DNA of 64,000 nt from Chloroflexota bacterium (GTDB lineage: Bacteria > Chloroflexota > UBA6077 > JACCZL01): NCBI GenBank assembly GCA_020850535.1, contig JADZEM010000223.1:1-64000 (forward strand), in the 5' to 3' direction. Below, piece by piece: positions 6,662 to 14,657 of the stretch (position 1 is the stretch's first letter; every line of letters starts with the position of its first letter). The notes beneath the pieces were generated by a model. It was not told where the DNA came from, searched no databases, and saw only the letters and a list, made by a program, of their open reading frames with translations. Both the position numbers and the translations under genes were made by a program.

Positions 6662-8622
6662 TGGCGGACGGGCAATCGCCCGGGGGGATCATCGGGCGGC
6701 TGCGTGAGAGCGCCGCGAGCCTGGTCTACTGGCCGCGCGCCTTTCGGCTGATCTGGACGGCCGCCCCGCGCCACACGGCGTGGTGGCTGGCCTTGCTGAC
6801 GGTGCAGGGCATCCTGCCGGCCGTCACGGTCTATCTGACCAAGGAGGTCGTTGACAGCATCGTCGGGGCGCTCGAGAGCGGCGGCGTCTGGGATCAGGCG
6901 GCCCCGGCGCTCGGGCTGATCGTGCTGGCGGCCCTGGTGCTCCTGGCGACGGAGAGCCTTCAGGGTATCGCGGACTGGGTTCGCACGGTCCAGACGGAGC
7001 GCGTCGAGGACTACGTCAAGGGGCTGGTTCATCACCAGTCGGTCGCGGCGGACTTCGCCGCGTTCGAGTCGTCCGAGTATCACGACCGGCTGGATCAGGC
7101 CCGCCGCGAGGCCGCCAGCCGGCCGGCTGCCCTGCTCGCCAGCCTCGGGAGCCTCGCCCAGAACGGGCTGACGCTGGTGGTGATGGCGGCCATGCTGTTC
7201 CCCTACGGCGTCTGGCTCCCGTTCGCCCTGGTGCTGAGCACCGCGCCGGCTGTCTACGTCGTGCTGGCCACGGGCTGGCGCTACCACCGCTGGTGGGAGG
7301 GCACGACCACGGCCCGCCGCTGGACTCACTACTACGACGCCCTGCTGAGCGACCGGCTGTACGCCCCGGAGCTGCGGCTGTTCGGGCTGGGGCGGCACGT
7401 CGCCGGGCTGTTTCAGCAGGGGCGGCAGACCCTCCGGGCCGAGCAATCGACGTTGCTGCGGCAGCAGGCCCTGGCCCGCCTCGGTGCGAGCGCGTTGGCG
7501 TTGCTGCTGACGGGCTGTGTGCTGGCCTGGATGGTGCTGCGGACGCTCCAGGGGGCGCTTACGCTCGGGGATCTGGCGCTGTTCTGGCAGGCGTTCAGCA
7601 GAGGGCAGGCCCTGGCGCAGTCACTCCTGGGACACGTGAGCCAGCTCTACACCAACACCCTGTTCCTGAAGAACCTGTTCGCCTTCCTCGATCTCAAGCA
7701 GGAGATCGTGTCGCCGGCCGTGCCGGCCCCCGTCCCGGAGCGGTTGACGCAGGGCATCGCCTTCAAGGACGTGACGTTCCGCTACCCGGGCGCCGAGCGG
7801 CCGGCCCTGGACGGCTTCTCGCTGACGGTGTCGGCCGGCTCGATTGTGGCGGTGGTCGGTCCGAACGGGGCCGGTAAGTCGTCGATGCTCAAGCTGCTCT
7901 GCCGGCTCTACGAGCCTGACGCCGGCAGCATCGAGATCGACGGCGTCGACCTGCGCACCTTTGACCTGGAGGAGCTGTGGGCACACATCGCCGTGCTGTT
8001 CCAGTATCCCGGCTGCTACGTGGCCACGGCCCGCGAGAACATCGCCTACGGCGACCTGCACGGCCAGCCGACGGCGGAGGCTATTGAGCGGGCGGCGCGG
8101 GCGGCCGGCGCGCACGAGCCGATCTCGCAGCTGCCGCGCGGCTACGACACGCTGCTCGGGAAGGGGTTCGGGGACGGACTCGACCTGAGCGGCGGCCAGT
8201 GGCAGCGGGTCGCGATGGCCCGCGCCTACCTGCGTGACGCCCCCATCGTCCTGCTGGACGAGCCAACCAGCTTCATGGACTCCTGGGCCGAGGCCGACTG
8301 GTTCGAGCGGCTGCGGACCCTGATGGCCGGGCGGACGGCGCTGGTCATCACGCATCGCTTCACCATCGCGCGGCGGGCCGACATCATCCAGGTGATGGAT
8401 GGTGGCAGGATCGTCGAGTCTGGCAGCCACGAGAGCCTGCTGCGGGCGAACGGCCGGTACGCTGAGTCGTGGCGAGCGCAGATGCGGGCCGGGCTCTCGC
8501 CCGACCCCGATCTGGATGGGGGTGCTCCCGAGCTGGACGCGCGGCTAGACGAGCGGCAGGGCAGCCGGCTTGAAGTTCAACTGGACAGTCAACACCAGCA
8601 GCGCCGCGAACAGCCCGCGTAG
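6661..8622 (+). CDS. lasso-peptide ABC exporter D
   Basis: A 653-residue ABC half-transporter with an N-terminal six-helix membrane domain (about residues 25–345) and a C-terminal ATPase: Walker A GPNGAGKSS (about 400), signature LSGGQWQRVAMARA, Walker B PIVLLDEPTS, and the H-loop in VITHRF. It should export the mature peptide and give self-immunity. A C-terminal extension of about 35 polar residues overlaps, in antisense, the end of the convergent SDR gene. The one-base overlap with the kinase gene indicates coupled translation. No isopeptidase or TonB receptor gene accompanies the cluster. Confidence 0.9.
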   Translation: MADGQSPGGIIGRLRESAASLVYWPRAFRLIWTAAPRHTAWWLALLTVQGILPAVTVYLTKEVVDSIVGALESGGVWDQAAPALGLIVLAALVLLATESLQGIADWVRTVQTERVEDYVKGLVHHQSVAADFAAFESSEYHDRLDQARREAASRPAALLASLGSLAQNGLTLVVMAAMLFPYGVWLPFALVLSTAPAVYVVLATGWRYHRWWEGTTTARRWTHYYDALLSDRLYAPELRLFGLGRHVAGLFQQGRQTLRAEQSTLLRQQALARLGASALALLLTGCVLAWMVLRTLQGALTLGDLALFWQAFSRGQALAQSLLGHVSQLYTNTLFLKNLFAFLDLKQEIVSPAVPAPVPERLTQGIAFKDVTFRYPGAERPALDGFSLTVSAGSIVAVVGPNGAGKSSMLKLLCRLYEPDAGSIEIDGVDLRTFDLEELWAHIAVLFQYPGCYVATARENIAYGDLHGQPTAEAIERAARAAGAHEPISQLPRGYDTLLGKGFGDGLDLSGGQWQRVAMARAYLRDAPIVLLDEPTSFMDSWAEADWFERLRTLMAGRTALVITHRFTIARRADIIQVMDGGRIVESGSHESLLRANGRYAESWRAQMRAGLSPDPDLDGGAPELDARLDERQGSRLEVQLDSQHQQRREQPA

Positions 8623-9591
8623 CACATCGACGATGCGGCGGCCGGGGCCAGCCGTGGGCGATGGGAAGGGCGCGAGCGCCGCCGTGACCACCTGCCGCGT
8701 CGTTCGCAACGAGATCGCCTCGCGACGCAGCAGCCCGAGATAGCCGATCCAGCGCCAGAAGACGCGTTGGGGGGTGTCCGTCGCATCGGGGAAGAAGTGC
8801 CCGGACAGGTGGTCCGCCCCGCCCCCAGCCAGGTAGACGCAGAGGCGGGCGGCGGCGTCGGGTGCTGAGAGCTGCAGGTGGCCGCCCTCGCTCTGCCGGT
8901 AGCGCGCCAACTGGCGGCTGAGCTGCTCGACGAGCCGCGTGTGTACGTGACCGGGATGCAGGGCGAACACGGAGATCCCCTGTGCCCGCACCTCCCGTGC
9001 GAGCGACTGGGTCAGGCTCACGACGCCCGCCTTCGATGCCGCATACGCCGAGAGCAGCGGCCACGGCCCCACGGCGCCGTTGCTGGCGATGTTGATGATG
9101 CGACCCCGCTGACGCTCGATCATGCCGGGCAGCACGGCGCGCGAGCAGAGAAACGCGCTGCCGAGATTCAGGTGGAGATCGGCGAGCCAGGCGTCGGGAT
9201 CACTCTCGGCGATGGGGGCGACGGACTGCGTGCCGCCGACGTTGTTGACGAGGATGGCGGGCGCTCCAAGCTGCGTCTGCACAGCCTGGATCATCGTGTC
9301 CACGCTCGACGCCTGCGTGACATCCGCCTCGATTGCCATCGCCCAGCCGCCTGCCTGCTTGATCTGCCGGCAGGTACGCCGTGCAGCCGCGCCGTCGATA
9401 TCGACAACGGCGGTTCTGGCGCCTGCGCGCGCCATCTCGCGGGCGATTGCCGAGCCGATGCCGCTACCGGCGCCCGTGACGATGGTGACTTGCCCGTGCA
9501 GGTGACGGTGAGGGCCGCGGTGCTGGATGGGGAGAGGGGAAGGCTGCGTGGTCGTGGAGGAAAGCGTGAGTGACGCTTCCTGAACGAGCAT
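8545..9591 (-). CDS. short-chain dehydrogenase/reductase with C-terminal hydrophobic extension
   Basis: A 348-residue NAD(P)-dependent SDR. It shows TGAGSGIG (cofactor loop), NNVGG, the Ser in NIASNGAV and the YAASK catalytic motif. A 33-residue N-terminal extension precedes the domain, but ATG 9591 has AGGAGG about ten bases upstream and is therefore kept. Beyond the usual SDR length the protein has about 75 extra residues, including a hydrophobic stretch (VLRGLFAALLVLTVQL) that could attach it to the membrane. The substrate is unknown. It is the last gene of the minus-strand surface-glycan locus and converges on, and overlaps by 78 bp, the exporter gene. Confidence 0.82.
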   Translation of the reverse strand: MLVQEASLTLSSTTTQPSPLPIQHRGPHRHLHGQVTIVTGAGSGIGSAIAREMARAGARTAVVDIDGAAARRTCRQIKQAGGWAMAIEADVTQASSVDTMIQAVQTQLGAPAILVNNVGGTQSVAPIAESDPDAWLADLHLNLGSAFLCSRAVLPGMIERQRGRIINIASNGAVGPWPLLSAYAASKAGVVSLTQSLAREVRAQGISVFALHPGHVHTRLVEQLSRQLARYRQSEGGHLQLSAPDAAARLCVYLAGGGADHLSGHFFPDATDTPQRVFWRWIGYLGLLRREAISLRTTRQVVTAALAPFPSPTAGPGRRIVDVLRGLFAALLVLTVQLNFKPAALPLV

Positions 9592-9674
9592 AGGGGACAG
9601 TCCTCCTGTAGACGGAGATGAACGCGCCCGCCTCCCCCGAGGTTGACTCGTCGGTCAGATAGGTAACCCGCACG

Positions 9675-10754
9675 TCAGGCTGCAAAGAGTGCTGCAACGC
9701 CGACATCCCTGAGCAGTTGCCCGAACAACGGCCCGACTTCTGGCCCTAGGACGAACAGCCCCAGGTTCAGCCCGATGTGCGCCAGAATCACGCCCACCAG
9801 CGAGCCGCTCGTGGCGCGGGCCAGCCCGAACACGCCGGCGATGGCCATGGCGCACAGGCCCAGCGGCGGCGAGAGATACCCGATGTGGAGCACGCCCACG
9901 ACCAGCACCACGAACGGCACAGCCAGCCGCCCGATGGCCCTGCGCGCGGCTTCGAGCAGCGCACCCTGGAACAGCAGGTCGTCCACGATGCCCAGCCCCG
10001 TGACGATGGGCAGGAACTTGTCGTCGAGGGTGTTCGGGTATGGCAGCGTGGTGACGAGTGACCGCTCCACGACGCCCAGGCCGACCCCAACACCGGCGAC
10101 AAGCAGGTAGAACGGGATCTGCCGCCACCGGAACACGATGCCGACGTCAGCCCAGGTGAAATCTGCCGCCCGGATGGCGATGACCGTGGCGATGCCGGTG
10201 AGCAGCCCTACCAGGGCCAGCCGCCAGATCGGCACGATCTCGTCGAGCGGCGCGCCGAACGCGATCAGGCGGCTGGTCGGCGCGACGGCCAGCGTCCAGA
10301 GCAACGTTCGCATCCGGCGGCTGGCGACCCTCCCACCCACGATCAGCAGCCCGAGCGTGAGCACGCCGTACAGGATCGTGCCCAGGCTGCCGGCCATCAC
10401 AATCGACAACTCCGCCACGGCGAGCAGCAGCAGCGTGACGGCGGCAGCGACCTTGAGTCGGGTCCGTGTGGACACAAGATCCAGGTACGGACGTGGGCCG
10501 CTGCGCGTCTCGGGCGGCTCCTGGCCGCCGGTGTCGTCGCCGACAGCCTCCAGCCGCCGCCGTTGCCGCTCCTGGGGGGTCAGCGAGAGGACGGTCAGCA
10601 TCACGAGGGCCGGCAGCGTCAACAGCGCCATGCGCGCAGGGGCCGCCGCTCCACGGAACAGGGGTCGCACGATCGCCCAGAACCGGGCGCTCGGCTCCGT
10701 CCCCGTCAGGACTCCCTGCACGTCAGGCCGTTGCGCCTGCTGCCGCTTCGTCAT
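9675..10754 (-). CDS. CPBP-family (CAAX protease-like) membrane protein with altered motif 1
   Basis: A 359-residue multi-pass membrane protein. The C-terminal half resembles the CPBP/Abi family: motif 2 VVGVLHIGY and motif 3 AHIGLNLGL (H-x-x-x-N) are present. Motif 1, normally EExxxR, here reads DDLLFQG, so both glutamates are aspartates and the arginine is glutamine; proteolytic activity is doubtful. ATG 10754 was chosen over the longer frame because GAGGAG stands just upstream and the earlier residues lie in the preceding gene's coding strand. It follows the DUF1616 gene by 13 bases, so it is probably co-transcribed. Confidence 0.75.
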   Translation of the reverse strand: MTKRQQAQRPDVQGVLTGTEPSARFWAIVRPLFRGAAAPARMALLTLPALVMLTVLSLTPQERQRRRLEAVGDDTGGQEPPETRSGPRPYLDLVSTRTRLKVAAAVTLLLLAVAELSIVMAGSLGTILYGVLTLGLLIVGGRVASRRMRTLLWTLAVAPTSRLIAFGAPLDEIVPIWRLALVGLLTGIATVIAIRAADFTWADVGIVFRWRQIPFYLLVAGVGVGLGVVERSLVTTLPYPNTLDDKFLPIVTGLGIVDDLLFQGALLEAARRAIGRLAVPFVVLVVGVLHIGYLSPPLGLCAMAIAGVFGLARATSGSLVGVILAHIGLNLGLFVLGPEVGPLFGQLLRDVGVAALFAA

Positions 10755-10767
10755 CCAGTGCTCCTCT

Positions 10768-11850
10768 TCACCGCTGACCGCTTCGCGCGCCGGCTCCTGG
10801 GGCGAACGGCTGCGGGACGGACATCGGAAGGTGCTGGCTGGGGGGTGGGGCCGGGGTCGGGCGGACGCCGCTGTCTCCAGGCGGCGCAAGGTTCGCCTCG
10901 ACGCCGCCGGCCAGATCGCTCTCGCCGGCGTTGGTGTCGCCGGCGGCTCCTGGCGCAACATCTACCCAGAGTCGCAGTCGCCGGTACGGCTGCTCCTCGC
11001 GGTTCAGGTAGAGCGCCAGCTCGATCATTTGATCGACGCCCGGGCGGGGCATCGTCCAGGTCAGCGGCCACTCGATCTTCTCGCCTGGGCCGACGGAGAG
11101 CGTCGATGGCGCGACCAGCACCTCGCGATCGCCCGGGTTCCAGGAATCGACGGTCCAGGCCTCGAAGCGGTAGCGCTGGCTGAACAGCTCGTGGTTGACG
11201 ATGCCAAGCGTCACGTTGACCGGCTCCCCGACCTCGACCTTGCGCGGCAGCTGCTCCGCGAGGCCGCCGCGCCCGAGCACGTACATCTCGGTCATCAGGT
11301 CGTCAGCCGTCGGCGTCAGCATCGTCACCAGGGCCGCGCCGCCCGCCAGCACCAGGGCGATCAGCACCAGCGGGAAGACGATGCGCTCCGGGCCGCTCAA
11401 CTGCCCGAGCCAGCGCCGCGTCGGGATCTGGGAGATGGCAGGGCGCATCGAGGGTGGCGGCTGCTGCGACCGCTGCCACAACGCCAGCAGGACGCAGGAC
11501 ACGATCCAGACGGTTTCAGCCATCACGACGGGCCAGGGGCGCAGGCCGCCCGGCGAGGCATCCAGCAGCAGCGCCAACAGCGGGATGATCGCCACGCTGA
11601 CGCCGATGCTGATGCCGATGCGTTCGGCCTGATCCAGCGACTGCCGGCGCGGCGCGAGGACGGCCAGCAGGCAGTAGCCCGGCAGGTACAACACGACGAT
11701 CAGCCCGAGCACCAGCCGAACGAACAGGACCGGCGCAGCGCGGCTCTCGATCAGCATCACCCCGAGCAGCAGCACCGCGCAGGCCACCGCTACCGCGAGA
11801 TCCCGCGAGCGCACGACGGCCCGCCCAGCGCCCTGCACTGCCACGGCCAT
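10768..11850 (-). CDS. DUF1616 family membrane protein
   Basis: A 360-residue protein with four N-terminal hydrophobic segments (about residues 18–35, 42–63, 78–95, 105–122), a fifth near 157–177, then an extracytoplasmic beta-rich part containing EVGEPVNVTLGIVNHE and LSVGPGEKIEWPLTW, typical of the DUF1616 family, and a Pro-rich tail. The function of the family is unknown; it often occurs with archaeal or bacterial surface-polysaccharide genes, which agrees with the neighbours here. It begins 42 bases after the upstream glycosyltransferase gene. Confidence 0.75.
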   Translation of the reverse strand: MAVAVQGAGRAVVRSRDLAVAVACAVLLLGVMLIESRAAPVLFVRLVLGLIVVLYLPGYCLLAVLAPRRQSLDQAERIGISIGVSVAIIPLLALLLDASPGGLRPWPVVMAETVWIVSCVLLALWQRSQQPPPSMRPAISQIPTRRWLGQLSGPERIVFPLVLIALVLAGGAALVTMLTPTADDLMTEMYVLGRGGLAEQLPRKVEVGEPVNVTLGIVNHELFSQRYRFEAWTVDSWNPGDREVLVAPSTLSVGPGEKIEWPLTWTMPRPGVDQMIELALYLNREEQPYRRLRLWVDVAPGAAGDTNAGESDLAGGVEANLAPPGDSGVRPTPAPPPSQHLPMSVPQPFAPGAGARSGQR

Positions 11851-11892
11851 CAGGTTTGACCCCTGGGTCCGGGGGTGAGGGCCTTCATTCCA

Positions 11893-13041
11893 TTAGCTTG
11901 CCACACGGTGGATGCCTCCCGTCACGCCGCGGTACACGTCGAGCGTGGCCTGGGCGGTGCGGTCCCAGGTGAACTGGGCTGCGCGCGCCAGACCGCGCGC
12001 GGCAAGCTCCTGGCGATGCGCAGGCTCGCGCAGCAGCTCACGCAGCGCCGTGGTCAGCCCCGGCACGTCCAGCGGATCGCAGAGGCGTGCTGCATCGCCA
12101 GCGATCTCCGGCAGCGACGACGTGGACGAGGTGATGACCGCCGTCCCGCAGGCCATCGCTTCGAGGACGGGCAGCCCGAACCCCTCGTAGAGGCTCGGGA
12201 AGACGAACAGGTCTGCGCCGCTGTAGAGGGCTGGCAGGTCGGCGTCTGGGACAAAGCCCAGGAAGCGGACCCGGTCCCCCAGCCGCAACTGCTCGACGGT
12301 GGCGTAGACCGGGCTGGACTTCCAGCCGGACGCCCCGACGATGACGAGCTGCCAGCCGCGCGCGTCCTCGGGGAGCGCCGCGAAGGCGTGCAGCAGCCGC
12401 GTCAGGTTCTTGCGCGCCTCCACCGAGCCGACGTAGAGGAGGTACGGCCCGGTGATGCCCTGCCGTGCCGTCACCGTAGTGATCTGCTCCGGCGTCGCGG
12501 GCGCGAACTCCGGCCCGACGGCGTTCGGCGTGACGTGGACCCGCGCGGGATCGACCCGCAGCAGCCGCACGATGTCGTGCCGCGAGCACTCGCTGACCGT
12601 CAGGATGGCGTCCAGCCGCCGGGCGACGCTCGGCAGCCACCGGTGGTAGATCAGGCGGTCGAGCGTGGTGCTGGCGGCCGGGTAGATCAGCGGGATCACG
12701 TCATGGATGGTCGCCACGCGCTGGCGCGTCGTCAGCAACAGCGGTGAGACGCCCGTCGGATCGTGGACGAGATCGAGATCGTGGCGGCGAGCGGCCCAGG
12801 CGATCTCGGCCTGGCCGACCGTCATCAGGCCGGGCAGCAGGCCAGCCCCAGGTAACTGCACCGTGGTGGGCGAGGGCGGCAATTCGCGGCCGGCCTGGAG
12901 GATGGTCAGCGGCAGCCCGGCCCGCAGCAAGGCGGCCCGCAGCTCGCGGGTGTACCGCGCGATGCCGCCCGTCGCCCGGTCGAGCGCGTAGGTGATCAGG
13001 CCAACGCGTGGCCCTGACTGAGGGCGCGGCAGAGCATTCAT
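11893..13041 (-). CDS. GT4-family glycosyltransferase
   Basis: A 382-residue GT-B glycosyltransferase. The N-terminal domain has the GGIARYTREL acceptor-side loop. The C-terminal donor-binding domain has LYVGSVEARKNLTRLL and the E-x7-E signature EGFGLPVLEAMACGTAV, followed by SLPEIAGDAA. It probably transfers a sugar from an NDP-sugar to the lipid-linked glycan made by this locus; donor and acceptor cannot be read from sequence. ATG 13041 overlaps the stop of the upstream membrane gene (ATGA) and removes an unlikely 82-residue extension. Confidence 0.87.
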   Translation of the reverse strand: MNALPRPQSGPRVGLITYALDRATGGIARYTRELRAALLRAGLPLTILQAGRELPPSPTTVQLPGAGLLPGLMTVGQAEIAWAARRHDLDLVHDPTGVSPLLLTTRQRVATIHDVIPLIYPAASTTLDRLIYHRWLPSVARRLDAILTVSECSRHDIVRLLRVDPARVHVTPNAVGPEFAPATPEQITTVTARQGITGPYLLYVGSVEARKNLTRLLHAFAALPEDARGWQLVIVGASGWKSSPVYATVEQLRLGDRVRFLGFVPDADLPALYSGADLFVFPSLYEGFGLPVLEAMACGTAVITSSTSSLPEIAGDAARLCDPLDVPGLTTALRELLREPAHRQELAARGLARAAQFTWDRTAQATLDVYRGVTGGIHRVAS

Positions 13042-14657
13042 CGCTGGAACGGACTCCTCGGCCGTGAGTGGTAGATCTGGGCCTGCCCGTTGTCGTAGGT
13101 GATCATGCTGTCGGCCTCCACGGGCAGCGGGACGCCGTAGCGGATCGCCTGCTCGCGGGTGACCTCCGAGATCATGAAGTCGCGGGTGCCCTCGTCCACG
13201 TCGAACTGATCGAACTTGATCTCGCGGGGTGTGGCTCCGCGCCGGATCTGCTCGCCGGTGTTGACGCGCTCGTCGTAGGCGACCCACAGCGAGCGCCCGC
13301 GCAGGGCCGTCTCAGCCCAGGTGATGGCCGTCGCCTCGCCGGGCTGGTAGTAGACCCACTTGTTGCTGAGCAGCGGCTCGTTCGTCGCCTTGAACAGCGA
13401 CAGCACGCTCAGGACGGCCACCAGCGTCCCGACCAGCACCGGCGCCGCCCACCGCACGACGCGGTTCTGCAGGGTCCAACTGGCCATCCAGCGGGCGGTC
13501 ACCGGCGCCGCGATCATCACGAAGCTCGGGAACATGCGGTGCTGCAGGTTCGCCGCCAGCGAGCCGCTCAGGTCGACGATGATGCTGGCCGCGCCCTGCA
13601 GCCCGAACGCCCCGTACAGCGCCCAGAGCAGGATCTCGTTCTCGGAGAACGGTTTGCGCCGGCGCAGCAGCCAGAGGATGCCCTGCGTCGCCCAGATCAG
13701 CCCGGACGAGGCCAGCAGCAGCCAGTTCGCGAGGCTGACCGTCAGGTAGACCGTGGGACTGAGCCAGCCGGTGTTGATGGCCACGTACGGGTTGGTGATC
13801 TGGGCGGGCGGCGCGTCCTTCTCGGGAGAGGGTGCGCCGAAGAACACGATGGCTATGCGCTCCTGCACCTGCTGGATCACGCGGACGTCGTGGATGGCCG
13901 GGCGGTAGGCGTGAAAGGTCAGGATGTAGGCGAAGATCATCGAGATCAACGCTGCGTAGCCCAGGCGGCGCAGGGCCGGCCCGATCATCAGCAGCGGCGT
14001 CCCGGTGATCCGCGTGATGATGATGGCGATGACCAGCGTGCAGATCAGGCCGGCCACGTACGACGTTGCCAGCAGGTTGTTGAACGAGAAGATGGCGTAG
14101 ACGCACATGTAGAACGCCACGACCAGCGCCCCGAACCTGACCGGATCGTCCCGCGAGCGGAGGCTCCGGAACAGCAGGTACAGCCCGAGCAGCATCAGGC
14201 CGCGCGTGAACTTCTCGTGGGTGCCCCGCATGATCGGGAAGAGGTACTCGGGCTGAATGTAGAGCAGGGCCGTGCCGAGGACGGCCCCCCGGACGGTGCC
14301 GGTCAGCTCCCGGAACAGCAGCCAGGCGGGCACAATCGTCCAGACCATCAGCAGGGCCGAGCCGTACATCGTCAGCGTGGCGAGACTCATCCCGGTGGCG
14401 CCGACCAGGAACGTGACGACCGCCTGGTAGGCGTACCCGTTCGGGTAGGCGAGGTCAGCGCCGGCCGGGATCAGCGTCGCGCCGTCCACCACCGCGCGGT
14501 TGGTGCGGATGATGCCGCTGGTGTCGCCCTCGCCCCAGAAGCCCCGGTACCGCGCGATGACGAACATCGACATCAGCACCGCCAGCCCCACCAGCACGAT
14601 GATGCTCCAGGCGGCGCGCGGGCTGAGTCGGTCGTTGTAGCGATGCTCGGCGATCAT
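13038..14657 (-). CDS. polytopic membrane protein, possible GT-C or glycan polymerase
   Basis: A 539-residue protein with about eleven hydrophobic segments followed by a C-terminal soluble part of about 110 residues. An early acidic loop (YRGFWGEGDTSGIIRTN) between the first helices recalls the acidic first loop of GT-C enzymes such as oligosaccharyltransferase and mannosyltransferase families, but no decisive motif is visible. Its position between glycosyltransferases and a flippase suits a polymerase or membrane glycosyltransferase. That is inference. Both ends overlap neighbours by four bases, so it belongs to the coupled block. Confidence 0.65.
   Translation of the reverse strand: MIAEHRYNDRLSPRAAWSIIVLVGLAVLMSMFVIARYRGFWGEGDTSGIIRTNRAVVDGATLIPAGADLAYPNGYAYQAVVTFLVGATGMSLATLTMYGSALLMVWTIVPAWLLFRELTGTVRGAVLGTALLYIQPEYLFPIMRGTHEKFTRGLMLLGLYLLFRSLRSRDDPVRFGALVVAFYMCVYAIFSFNNLLATSYVAGLICTLVIAIIITRITGTPLLMIGPALRRLGYAALISMIFAYILTFHAYRPAIHDVRVIQQVQERIAIVFFGAPSPEKDAPPAQITNPYVAINTGWLSPTVYLTVSLANWLLLASSGLIWATQGILWLLRRRKPFSENEILLWALYGAFGLQGAASIIVDLSGSLAANLQHRMFPSFVMIAAPVTARWMASWTLQNRVVRWAAPVLVGTLVAVLSVLSLFKATNEPLLSNKWVYYQPGEATAITWAETALRGRSLWVAYDERVNTGEQIRRGATPREIKFDQFDVDEGTRDFMISEVTREQAIRYGVPLPVEADSMITYDNGQAQIYHSRPRSPFQR

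Noticed and set aside
10138-11859. 573-residue open frame on the plus strand
   Set aside because: Antisense of the CPBP and DUF1616 genes; its product is Arg/Ser/Gln-rich low complexity.
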